Source of the DNA: JBOGWA01 sp050693155
GTDB taxonomy: Bacteria > Actinomycetota > UBA4738 > CALAEC01
Assembly (NCBI GenBank): GCA_050693155.1
Contig: JBOGWA010000034.1
Location: 1-12,200, forward strand
Direction: 5' to 3'
Length of the DNA stretch: 12,200 nt
Below, in pieces: positions 1 through 6,379 of this stretch. The notes under the pieces were generated by a model that saw nothing but the letters and a program-made list of their open reading frames with translations, made no database searches and was not told where the DNA came from. The position numbers and the translations under genes are program-made. Numbering within the stretch: position 1 is the stretch's first letter; every line of letters begins with the position of its first letter.

Positions 1-438
1 CACCAGGAGCAACGACGATACGGGCAAGAGCTCCGTCGCGAGCACGGCTGCTGCTGCTCCGATCCGAAATCCGGCGAGAGCCCAATCGACCTGCCCGCAT
101 CGCCGTTTCGCAGCCTCCGTCGCGTCCAGCGTGGCCCGCACCAGGTCATCGAACGTCACGCGCGCGGCATCTCCGCGACTGTCTCCGTGACCGGGCCACT
201 GGAACACGAGTGCCGCTCCTCCGAGACGACTCATTCCAAGGGCGAACGCGTGCATGGCGTCGTGCATGGCCGCTGCCTCATATCCCCAAGGGGGACAAAT
301 GACGTATCCGGTGCGCGCTGGTGTCCGCTGGGCCGCATACAACGATCCGTAGAGATCGACCGAGTTGGACGGGAAGAAGAAAACCTCCCGCTGGACCCGC
401 GCGCCGGTCCATCGACTGGCAGCCGTCCAGCGACTCAC
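1..438 (-). CDS. Alpha/beta-hydrolase-like protein, N-terminal part (3' end beyond window)
   Basis: Reading the minus strand from a GTG at 438 gives 146 open codons to the window edge. The product has an alpha/beta-hydrolase layout: a strand and turn ending in CPPWG (residues 48-52, oxyanion-hole region), then VFQWPGHGDSRGD (78-90, the PGHGxS turn after strand 4), then WALAGFRIGAAAAVLATE (119-136, where the nucleophile elbow belongs). The elbow reads G-F-R-I-G, with Arg where the catalytic Ser of GxSxG should be. I recall similar GLRLG-type elbows in hydrolase-like proteins that accompany exosortase/exopolysaccharide loci; that link is from memory and uncertain. An in-frame TGA lies shortly upstream and the GTG at 438 is the only start codon I see between, so the start is well constrained. 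No Shine-Dalgarno site precedes it; a TATACT hexamer ends 9 nt before the GTG, suggesting a leaderless or near-leaderless mRNA. The substrate is unknown and the protein may be non-catalytic. Confidence 0.75.
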   Translation of the reverse strand, partial: MSRWTAASRWTGARVQREVFFFPSNSVDLYGSLYAAQRTPARTGYVICPPWGYEAAAMHDAMHAFALGMSRLGGAALVFQWPGHGDSRGDAARVTFDDLVRATLDATEAAKRRCGQVDWALAGFRIGAAAAVLATELLPVSSLLLV

Positions 439-447
439 AGTCTCGGC

Positions 448-455
448 AGTATAGT
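448..455. promoter_or_regulatory. Shared palindromic -10 element for the divergent hydrolase and sulfotransferase genes
   Basis: Only 25 bp (439-463) separate the GTG at 438 (-) from the ATG at 464 (+). In the middle is AGTATAGT. Read forward, TATAGT (450-455) lies 8 nt before the ATG. Read in reverse, TATACT (453-448) lies 9 nt before the GTG. Both fit a TANNNT -10 placing the transcript start at or within a few bases of the start codon, so both mRNAs would be leaderless or nearly so. No convincing -35 is visible on either side, and any upstream promoter contacts would fall inside the opposite gene. The call rests on spacing and consensus only. Confidence 0.5.
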
Positions 456-463
456 CAGCAGGG

Positions 464-1384
464 ATGGGTCAGACGGTGAGCTCAAAGCTGATCCAACGGC
501 CCATCATCATTCTCGCTGCCCCGCGCTCGGGGAGCTCCCTGCTTCTCCAAATCCTGTCTGCGCACTCCGACCTGTGGAGCCTGTATGAAGAGAGCCATGA
601 CGTCCTCGCGCAATTTCATCCGTCCAACAGGAACTGGGAATCGAACGTGTTGACCGAGGCCGATCTCGATGAGTCGACGCGGCTGCGACTGGAACGCTCG
701 TTCTACGAGCGTTCCGGCAACCTCGAGCGTTTGCCGCTCGCCCACCTCATCCCGCTCCGGGGGCGCGGGCGCTTTGGTCGACCGATCTCCGCTCTCTCTC
801 GGTGGTTCCGCCACCCCCCGATTCGGATCGTGGAGAAGACTCCCCATAACGCGCTTCGAATCCCGTTCTTGCGGGCGCTCTTCCCCGACGCACAGTTCCT
901 CCATCTGACAAGAGACCCGCGGACGAACATTCCGGCCCTTTACCGCAGCTGGCTCAACCCGGATCGATACCTTGCGTTTCCGCTCTGGAACGGCTTTCGC
1001 ATCGAGGGCTTTCACGGCAGCCACTGGGCATTCATCCTCCCGCCGAGGTGGCGGGAGCTGAATGGGAGACCCCTTGCCGATATCTGCGCCGTGCAATGGC
1101 GAGCCGCGAACGAGATGCCACTCGAGCATCTGGAGGGACTCCCGCCTTCACGGGTGCTCCGGACTCGCTACGAGGACCTCATGAGCGAAACCGTTCGCGA
1201 GCTGGCGAGGATCGCGACGTGGGCGGAGCTGGACCCAAAACCCTTCCGCCGCTTCTCGAAGAATCTTCCCAGGATCAATGCGACCCGGAGCCGGCACGCG
1301 GCAGAATGGACCATGCCGGAGGACGAGCTCGATCGAGTGCTTCCCATGGTCACCGACATCGCCGCGCGGCTCGGATACCCATGA
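464..1384 (+). CDS. Sulfotransferase family protein (Sulfotransfer_3-like), 306 aa
   Basis: This is a PAPS-dependent sulfotransferase. Near the N-terminus it has the 5'-phosphosulfate loop APRSGSS (residues 19-25) followed by LLLQILSAHSD. EKTPHNALRIPFL (124-136) is the usual Sulfotransfer_3-type segment, and FLHLTRDPRTNIPALYRSW (145-163) holds the 3'-phosphate-binding Arg/Ser region. RYEDL (235-239) precedes the final helices, and the protein ends RLGYP, as many family members do. The length is full for the family. There is no signal peptide or membrane segment, so it is cytosolic. The ATG at 464 is chosen because it lies just upstream of the first strand and sits correctly behind a TATAGT hexamer; there is no Shine-Dalgarno site. 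Its TGA overlaps the next gene's ATG (ATGA at 1381-1384), implying translational coupling to a second sulfotransferase. The acceptor is probably a surface glycan, judged from context; sequence alone cannot exclude a lipid or small molecule. Confidence 0.9.
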   Translation: MGQTVSSKLIQRPIIILAAPRSGSSLLLQILSAHSDLWSLYEESHDVLAQFHPSNRNWESNVLTEADLDESTRLRLERSFYERSGNLERLPLAHLIPLRGRGRFGRPISALSRWFRHPPIRIVEKTPHNALRIPFLRALFPDAQFLHLTRDPRTNIPALYRSWLNPDRYLAFPLWNGFRIEGFHGSHWAFILPPRWRELNGRPLADICAVQWRAANEMPLEHLEGLPPSRVLRTRYEDLMSETVRELARIATWAELDPKPFRRFSKNLPRINATRSRHAAEWTMPEDELDRVLPMVTDIAARLGYP

Positions 1385-2337
1385 CCAAGGTCCTCTACAT
1401 CGTCGGATGGGGCCGGAGCGGCAGCACGATTCTCGGCAACGTCCTCGGCGAGCTCGACGGCTTCTTTCACACGGGCGAGCTCTGGGGTCTGTGGGGCTCG
1501 TTCGAGAAAGGGCCGGAAGGGTTTCACGCTCGGCGATGTGGATGCGGGGAGCGGGTCGAGGACTGCGAAATCTGGGGGCCGGCGTTACGGACCTGCGCAT
1601 CGGGACTCTATCCCGCGGAGGTCAAACGCTGGTACAAGAAAGTCGTCAGGCTTCGCTACACCGTGCGACTCATCCGCGGCCGCCCCGCCACGGGAACGAG
1701 CCGGGAGGCGCTCGCCGCGTACCTCGAGCTTCTCAACTGTCTCTACGCGACGATCGCGGACGCGACGGACTCACGGGTGATTGTCGATTCGTCGAGCCGG
1801 CCCCCGGACGCTGCGGTGCTGCGGATGCTTTCCGGCGTTCGCCCCTACTTCCTGCACATGGTCCGCGACCCACGGGCGGTGGCGTATTCCTGGACGCGTC
1901 AAACGCTTCGGCCAGACACCCGCCGGGAGCTGCCTCGGCACGGGTCGACGAACAGCACGATCAATTGGCTCACCTGGAACCTCGCGGCCGAGATGCTCGG
2001 GCGGCGGAATGGTTCCGAGGGGTATCTCCGGATCCGATACGAGGACTTCGTGCGCGATCCGCGCGAAACCGTGCTCGCCATTGCAGACTTCGTGGGCGAG
2101 CCGCGCAACGAGCTCCCATTCATCGACGGGCGGACCGCCCGTCTCGGAACGAATCACACCGTGTGGGGAAACCCGGTGCGCTTCAGCTCGGGAGACGTCG
2201 AGATCCGCGACGATCGGGAGTGGAGGGAGGCGCTCGGAGCCGTGCCACGTGTGATCGCAACCGTGATGGCGCTCCCACGGCTTCGTCGATACGGATACCC
2301 GATCCGCTCAGGCGCCGAACGCGAGTCCTCCGGCTAG
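1381..2337 (+). CDS. Sulfotransferase family protein with CxC...C insert, 318 aa
   Basis: This second sulfotransferase differs in type from its upstream neighbour. The PAPS-binding loop is GWGRSGST (residues 9-16), followed by ILGNVLGELDGFFHTGEL. A cysteine-bearing insert, CGCGERVEDCEIW (53-65), is one I recall from a bacterial sulfotransferase subgroup; whether it binds a metal is unknown. RDPRAVAYSW (162-171) is the 3'-phosphate region, RYEDF is at 219-223, and NHTVWGNPVRF (258-268) is a late motif also familiar from that subgroup. Start: the ATG at 1381 overlaps the preceding stop by 4 bp and puts the P-loop at the normal position. The frame stays open upstream to 1048 without adding recognisable sequence. 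It is cytosolic, with no membrane segment. The TAG (2335-2337) overlaps the stop codon of the convergent sulfotransferase gene. It probably acts on the locus polysaccharide or its lipid-linked precursor (context inference). Confidence 0.88.
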   Translation: MTKVLYIVGWGRSGSTILGNVLGELDGFFHTGELWGLWGSFEKGPEGFHARRCGCGERVEDCEIWGPALRTCASGLYPAEVKRWYKKVVRLRYTVRLIRGRPATGTSREALAAYLELLNCLYATIADATDSRVIVDSSSRPPDAAVLRMLSGVRPYFLHMVRDPRAVAYSWTRQTLRPDTRRELPRHGSTNSTINWLTWNLAAEMLGRRNGSEGYLRIRYEDFVRDPRETVLAIADFVGEPRNELPFIDGRTARLGTNHTVWGNPVRFSSGDVEIRDDREWREALGAVPRVIATVMALPRLRRYGYPIRSGAERESSG

Positions 2338-3134
2338 GAGAGCGGATACCCGAGCCGCTCCAGAACATCGCCCCAGGAGCGCTGGATCGCGGCCACTTGT
2401 GGCTCCGAAAGAAGCTCGCGCCAGCCTTCAACGAGCCCCGTGTAGACCATCCGATCCTTCTCGGGCAGCCCCTTCCGACCGGCCTTCGCTCGCTCCTCCC
2501 GCCGGCCCAACTGCTCGATCTCGTTGTGGGAGACGGCCTTCTCCACGCGGCCCGGCGCCGCACGCACCCCGAGAAAATCGAGGATCTCGTGCAGCGTTCG
2601 CCCGGTCTTCTGCCGGAGGTCCTCGTAGCGAACGACCAGCAGGCGCCCCTCGCTGGCCGGCGCACTGTCCATCCAGCCCCGGGTGTGATCTCCCCATGGC
2701 CCGAACGGGTCGTAGGGATTGTGGGGACCGTGGAGGAAGCCACCGAGAAAGGAGTCAAACGAGCCGGGCTTGCCCCGGTGTCGGTATTCCGAAAGGAGGG
2801 AATCTCGCGGATCTCTCACGAGAAGCATGACGCGCGACCGATCGTACGCATGCCGGTAGCGCTCGTGGGTCTTGATCAGTCGCCCGCCCCCCGGCAGAAA
2901 GCGCATGGCCCGCCGATGACGGCCGACATAGGGGATGAAGGCCCGGAACGTCGGGCCAAACTCGGCCGGGCTCCCAACGAGAATCTCCACCAGCATGAAG
3001 CGGAGCCACGTGCTGCCCGATCGCGGATAACAGGCGAGCATCGCGTCGCTCTCCCTCAGGCCCAGATGGCGAAATGGCATCACGAGGGGGCGAATGGGAC
3101 GCAGCCGGCGCGTGACCGAGCGAGGGATCTGCAT
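2334..3134 (-). CDS. Sulfotransferase (Sulfotransfer_1-like), 266 aa
   Basis: This third sulfotransferase has the classic Sulfotransfer_1 architecture. YPRSGSTWLRFML (residues 36-48) is the 5'-phosphosulfate loop. LIKTHERY (86-93) carries the conserved KTH, whose His is the usual catalytic base in the family. VMLLVRDPRDSLLSEY (102-117) is the 3'-phosphate-binding element, and RYEDL is at 169-173. GRKG (219-222) with the following region up to W238 matches the C-terminal RKG/W cofactor-binding segment. All key elements are present and the length is normal. The N-terminus is basic without a membrane helix, so it is cytosolic. The ATG at 3134 lies 15 bp after the stop of the Wzy-like gene, making this the last gene of the five-gene minus-strand run; I see no strong Shine-Dalgarno site. 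Cotranscription with a repeat-unit polymerase and a sugar-nucleotide epimerase suggests that it sulfates this polysaccharide or its lipid-linked intermediate. Confidence 0.9.
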   Translation of the reverse strand: MQIPRSVTRRLRPIRPLVMPFRHLGLRESDAMLACYPRSGSTWLRFMLVEILVGSPAEFGPTFRAFIPYVGRHRRAMRFLPGGGRLIKTHERYRHAYDRSRVMLLVRDPRDSLLSEYRHRGKPGSFDSFLGGFLHGPHNPYDPFGPWGDHTRGWMDSAPASEGRLLVVRYEDLRQKTGRTLHEILDFLGVRAAPGRVEKAVSHNEIEQLGRREERAKAGRKGLPEKDRMVYTGLVEGWRELLSEPQVAAIQRSWGDVLERLGYPLS

Positions 3135-3149
3135 CGCGACGACCGAATG

Positions 3150-4586
3150 TTAGGGGGCCCGCTCCGCCACGCGCCTCGGCCGCGAGAGCCCTCGTGTACT
3201 CGACAGCGCGAGCCCTGTAATGACGCCCAGAAACACCATGAAGGCGGGGTTCTCCAACCATTCGAACGCGAACCCGAGGACGAAGGCCATGGCCCAACCA
3301 GACGCGGCCACGCTGGCTTCGGCCGAGCGCTCACGCATCACCGCGCGCAAGATCCAGACCATCGCCGCCAGGTAGATTGCGATCCCCACCATGCCGAGGT
3401 CGCCAAGAACTCCAAGGAGACTGGATGTCCCAGCGCTGAACGAAGACGGGTGGCGGCCCGTCGTCGTCCGCACATCTTCCTGCACTTCGCGCGCGATCCT
3501 CGCGGGCTGCAGACCAAGCGACCTGATCGCGGGATCGAAGCGTTCGACCGCCTGAATGGTGAGAAACGCAGTCCGCCCGACGGTCTGTGCCGGGCCCTTC
3601 CCGAAGAGGAAGGACGCGGGGTCGGTCGTCAGCTCTCGCCTCAAGACCTTCACCGCCAGGGCCTTCCCACCCTCGGCCGACGTGCCGACATTAAGGATTC
3701 GAAACGAATCCGATCGATAGACCTCCGGCAGAAACACCAGGAGAACTGACCCGACGACGGCAATACCGAGAACGAGCGACGTAAACGCTCGGCGCGGACG
3801 GCCCCACGTCCCAACGACGAATGCGAGGGGCACCAGCAGAATCACCTGTCGCACGTTCGCGAAGAATGGCCAGGCGAAAAACGAGAGCGCGAGCAGGGAA
3901 GTCCAAAGGGAAGCCCGCTCTCTCTTCGCCAGGAGCCAGAACCCGCCGAGGACCATGACCCCGGCCATCGGGCGCGTTCCCCCGCCCGCGCCGAACTGCG
4001 TACCTTCGATGGGGTCACCACTTCCGAAGGTCGCGAGCTGCCATGCCCCTACGGGCAGCTGGATCAATAGGAGCGCGAAGGCAGTCCCGATCAAAAGACG
4101 GCGCTGAGATTGCGTGGGGGGGTCGATGAGGAGCGCGGCGATGATGGCGAAGGGCTGCCCCAAGAGACCGAGGTAAAGAGCCAGACGGAAGAACTCTGTG
4201 GAATGGAACAGCGATGAGGTGACCATCGAAAGGATCAAGGCGATGACGAAGCGAAGCACCGTCCGTGCTCGAGGGGAGAACTGCGACTTGCGGAAGATCG
4301 CTGCGGCAAGGGCCGCCCAAGCAAGCGGGATGTCCAGGAACGCGCCCAGTTCGGGGACGGGCGTGAGCGTCACGATCATTCTTGCCGCCAGCGCGGCGAC
4401 GAGCGCGGCAACGGCCCACACCGAGGCGGGAAGCGACAGGGAAAGCGCTCCAAGCAGAATGAGAAACACCGCAGCACCGACGAGCGGGTTGATCCCGACG
4501 GTTGCGCCGATCACGAGCGCGATCACCACCGCAAGCCCGGCCCATACGAGGTCGCGCCGGACCTGGCGACTCGCAGTGCGGATCAT
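3150..4586 (-). CDS. O-antigen ligase/polymerase-like (Wzy-type) membrane protein, 478 aa
   Basis: This polytopic protein has roughly 12-14 hydrophobic segments. They lie at about residues 14-30, 34-51, 53-72, 82-98, 111-127, 133-154, 163-187, 205-220, 226-243, 246-260, 268-286, 388-413, 425-440 and 446-462. One large soluble loop spans about 288-386, between the last two clusters. That layout, with FGKGPAQT in the loop (328-335) and SSLLGVLGDLGMVG (388-401) opening the next helix, is typical of the O-antigen ligase/Wzy superfamily. Arg245 and the many Arg in the loop could contact a polyprenyl-diphosphate glycan. Expected role: polymerising, or less likely ligating, lipid-linked repeat units at the outer face of the plasma membrane. 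Sequence alone does not separate polymerase from ligase, but location within one operon with a priming transferase favours polymerase. The ATG at 4586 is 3 bp after the epimerase stop, and the sulfotransferase follows after 15 bp. Confidence 0.82.
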   Translation of the reverse strand: MIRTASRQVRRDLVWAGLAVVIALVIGATVGINPLVGAAVFLILLGALSLSLPASVWAVAALVAALAARMIVTLTPVPELGAFLDIPLAWAALAAAIFRKSQFSPRARTVLRFVIALILSMVTSSLFHSTEFFRLALYLGLLGQPFAIIAALLIDPPTQSQRRLLIGTAFALLLIQLPVGAWQLATFGSGDPIEGTQFGAGGGTRPMAGVMVLGGFWLLAKRERASLWTSLLALSFFAWPFFANVRQVILLVPLAFVVGTWGRPRRAFTSLVLGIAVVGSVLLVFLPEVYRSDSFRILNVGTSAEGGKALAVKVLRRELTTDPASFLFGKGPAQTVGRTAFLTIQAVERFDPAIRSLGLQPARIAREVQEDVRTTTGRHPSSFSAGTSSLLGVLGDLGMVGIAIYLAAMVWILRAVMRERSAEASVAASGWAMAFVLGFAFEWLENPAFMVFLGVITGLALSSTRGLSRPRRVAERAP

Positions 4587-4589
4587 GCC

Positions 4590-5573
4590 TCAGCGAGCGG
4601 CGGAGGAAGTCTCCTCGCGCGCACGAAGCTGCGCTTCGATCCAAGCGTAGGTTCCGCGGAGACCTTCGGCGAGCGAGGTCTGCGGCTCCCAGCCCAGGAC
4701 CTCGCGCAACCGCGCGTTGTCGCTGTTCCTCCCGCGTACGCCCTGGGGTTTCTCGAGGAGGTACCGCTTGCGGATCTCCTTGCCGGCCACGTCGGCGACG
4801 AGGTCCACCAACTCGTTGACCGTCACGAGCTCTTCGGTTCCGAGATTGAGGGGGTCCCGATGGTCCGCGCCCATGATCCGAACCAGTCCCTCGACACAGT
4901 CGTCGGCGTACATGAACGACCGCGTCTGCTCGCCGTCGCCCCACACCTCGATCTCGCCGCCGTCCTCCGCCAACGCGACCTTCCTGCAGATGGCGGCGGG
5001 CGCCTTCTCACGGCCGCCGTCGAACGTTCCCAGTGGCCCGTACGCGTTGTGGAGCCTCACGACCCGGGTGTCGAGCTTCCCCTCTTCCGTGTAGTACTGA
5101 CAGAGCTTCTCCGCGTAGAGCTTCTCCCACCCGTATCCCTCTTCCGGGTCCGCCGGGTGGGCGTCTTCCTCTCGAAGAGGCGCCACATCAGGAGCGTTCT
5201 GACGACGAATCGGGTAGACGCAGGCGGAAGAAGTGAACAGATAGCGAGCGACTCGGTTGTGATGAGACGCCTCGAGCATATGAGTGTCGATGAGGACGTT
5301 GTTCCTGGCGACGTCGCTCCGGATCTCACTGATGTAGCCGATCCCTCCCATGTCTGCGGCCAGCTGGTACACCTCGTCGACGTCGCTGGTCGCCTCGACG
5401 CAACTTGCGAATTCCCTGAGATCCAGGGTGTTGAACTCGTCGGCCGCGGACTCCACGTATTGAGGGGGCTTCACATCCACCCCGCGCACCCAGTATCCGA
5501 CCGCCTTCAGGCGTCGCACGAGGTGGTGGCCCAGGAACCCACCCGCACCGGCGACGACTGCCCGCTTCGTCAT
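4590..5573 (-). CDS. GDP-mannose 3,5-epimerase homologue (extended SDR), 327 aa
   Basis: This NAD-dependent extended SDR closely resembles GDP-mannose 3,5-epimerase, known best from plants, which converts GDP-D-mannose to GDP-L-galactose and GDP-L-gulose. The Rossmann motif is GAGGFLG (residues 9-15). The active-site Cys lies in FTSSACVYP (113-121, C118), and the SDR pair is YGWEK (Y147, K151). HNAYGPLGTFDGGREKAPAA (175-194) includes K190, the equivalent of the plant catalytic Lys. WGDGEQTRSFMYADDCVEG (211-229) and GVRGRNSDN (278-286) are further strong family signatures. All catalytic residues expected from the plant enzyme (Cys, Tyr, Lys, Lys) are present. The frame extends upstream to 5651, but the start at 5573 puts the dinucleotide motif at its normal place and gives an ATGA overlap with the preceding gene. 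It is cytosolic. In this operon it would supply an L-hexose donor for the polysaccharide. A related epimerase of shifted specificity remains possible. Confidence 0.88.
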   Translation of the reverse strand: MTKRAVVAGAGGFLGHHLVRRLKAVGYWVRGVDVKPPQYVESAADEFNTLDLREFASCVEATSDVDEVYQLAADMGGIGYISEIRSDVARNNVLIDTHMLEASHHNRVARYLFTSSACVYPIRRQNAPDVAPLREEDAHPADPEEGYGWEKLYAEKLCQYYTEEGKLDTRVVRLHNAYGPLGTFDGGREKAPAAICRKVALAEDGGEIEVWGDGEQTRSFMYADDCVEGLVRIMGADHRDPLNLGTEELVTVNELVDLVADVAGKEIRKRYLLEKPQGVRGRNSDNARLREVLGWEPQTSLAEGLRGTYAWIEAQLRAREETSSAAR

Positions 5574-6367
5574 GCGGACCGCCGATTCCGCCGGTACGCG
5601 CTCATGACGCCGAGAAGGAAGATCGGGTTCCCCACCAGGTACCGTCGCCACAAGCGCCTGGGTTCATGCACGAGACGGTATATCCACTCGAGGCCGAAGC
5701 GCTGCATCCACCTGGGGGCTCGCCGCTTGGCGCCCGAGACGAAATCGAACGCCGCCCCCACGCACAGAATGACCGGCGCCGCGGTTTCTATCCGGAGCTC
5801 CTCTGCCACCCAGTCTTGGCTGGGCGTGCCGAGACCGATCCAAAGCAGGTCGGCTTGGGCCTCTCGGATCCGATCGGCTGCCTCACGAAGCTCCTTTCGC
5901 GAGAGGCGTCGAAAGGGCGGAGACTCTGCACCCACGATCGAGATGCGCGGATTCGACCCTTCCAGGTGCGAGCGGAGTCTCTGCAGAACCTCGGGGCGCC
6001 CACCGAACAAGTAATGACGGAGGCCCGACTCCACGCCCCAGGCTGAAAGTGCGGCGATCCCCTCGGAGCCCGCCACCCGCTCGGACTCTTGTCCGAGCAA
6101 GCGGACCGCCCAGGCGACCGGCATGCCGTCGGGCGCGTTCAGGTCGGCCCGATTCAAGAGGTCGCGATACGCCTCATCTCCCCTCGCCCGTGCAATCGGG
6201 TCCGCGGAGAGGAAATGCACGACGTGGCTTCGACCGCAACGAAGAAACTCTGCGGTCGCGCGCTTCAAAGAATCCATTGTGAGCGGATCGATGCGAACCC
6301 CATTGACCCGGACCCCGCCCTCCACAGGGCGGCAGGAATGCTGGACGGAGAGGGGTGCAGCTTCCAT
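5570..6367 (-). CDS. WecG/TagA/CpsF family glycosyltransferase, 265 aa
   Basis: This GT26-type glycosyltransferase adds the second sugar to an undecaprenyl-diphosphate-linked sugar at the cytoplasmic face of the membrane. It opens with VNGVRIDPLTMDSL (residues 21-34). Further signatures are LNAPDGMPVAWAVRLLG (76-92, with the conserved Asp80), RVAGSEG (97-103), YLFGG (119-123), WIGLGTPSQDWVAEE (176-190) and VGAAFDFVSGAKRRAPRWMQ (203-222). The C-terminal tail, with LEWIYRLVHEPRRLWRRYLVGNPIF (226-250), is the basic, amphipathic membrane-targeting part typical of the family. Length is normal. The ATG at 6367 follows the sugar-phosphate transferase stop by 10 bp, with a good ribosome-binding site overlapping that stop. 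Its own stop overlaps the epimerase ATG by 4 bp. The donor sugar (ManNAc, ManNAcA, glucose and others are used in the family) cannot be read from the sequence. Confidence 0.93.
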   Translation of the reverse strand: MEAAPLSVQHSCRPVEGGVRVNGVRIDPLTMDSLKRATAEFLRCGRSHVVHFLSADPIARARGDEAYRDLLNRADLNAPDGMPVAWAVRLLGQESERVAGSEGIAALSAWGVESGLRHYLFGGRPEVLQRLRSHLEGSNPRISIVGAESPPFRRLSRKELREAADRIREAQADLLWIGLGTPSQDWVAEELRIETAAPVILCVGAAFDFVSGAKRRAPRWMQRFGLEWIYRLVHEPRRLWRRYLVGNPIFLLGVMSAYRRNRRSA

Positions 6368-6374
6368 TCGTGCG

Positions 6375-6379
6375 TTCCT
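6375..6379 (-). promoter_or_regulatory. Ribosome-binding site of the WecG/TagA gene, overlapping the upstream stop codon
   Basis: On the minus strand the upstream gene ends TAG and continues GAA, giving AGGAA with a 7-nt spacer to the ATG at 6367. This is the clearest Shine-Dalgarno-like site I found in the window. Its overlap with the stop codon suggests translational coupling between the two transferases, and it supports 6367 as the start. Confidence 0.6.

Noticed and set aside
187..588. A 133-codon plus-strand frame spanning the divergent promoter
   Set aside because: It overlaps the hydrolase-like gene antisense and the start of the first sulfotransferase out of frame, and has no motif.
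1278..3749. An 823-codon open frame on the plus strand
   Set aside because: It runs through a sulfotransferase gene out of frame, antisense to another and into the Wzy-like gene. Its product is Arg/Pro/Gly-rich with no recognisable motif. Long spurious frames are expected in GC-rich DNA.
4860..6014. A 384-codon plus-strand frame antisense to the epimerase and WecG-type genes
   Set aside because: Both minus-strand genes carry complete family signatures across the same bases. The antisense product shows no recognisable domain.
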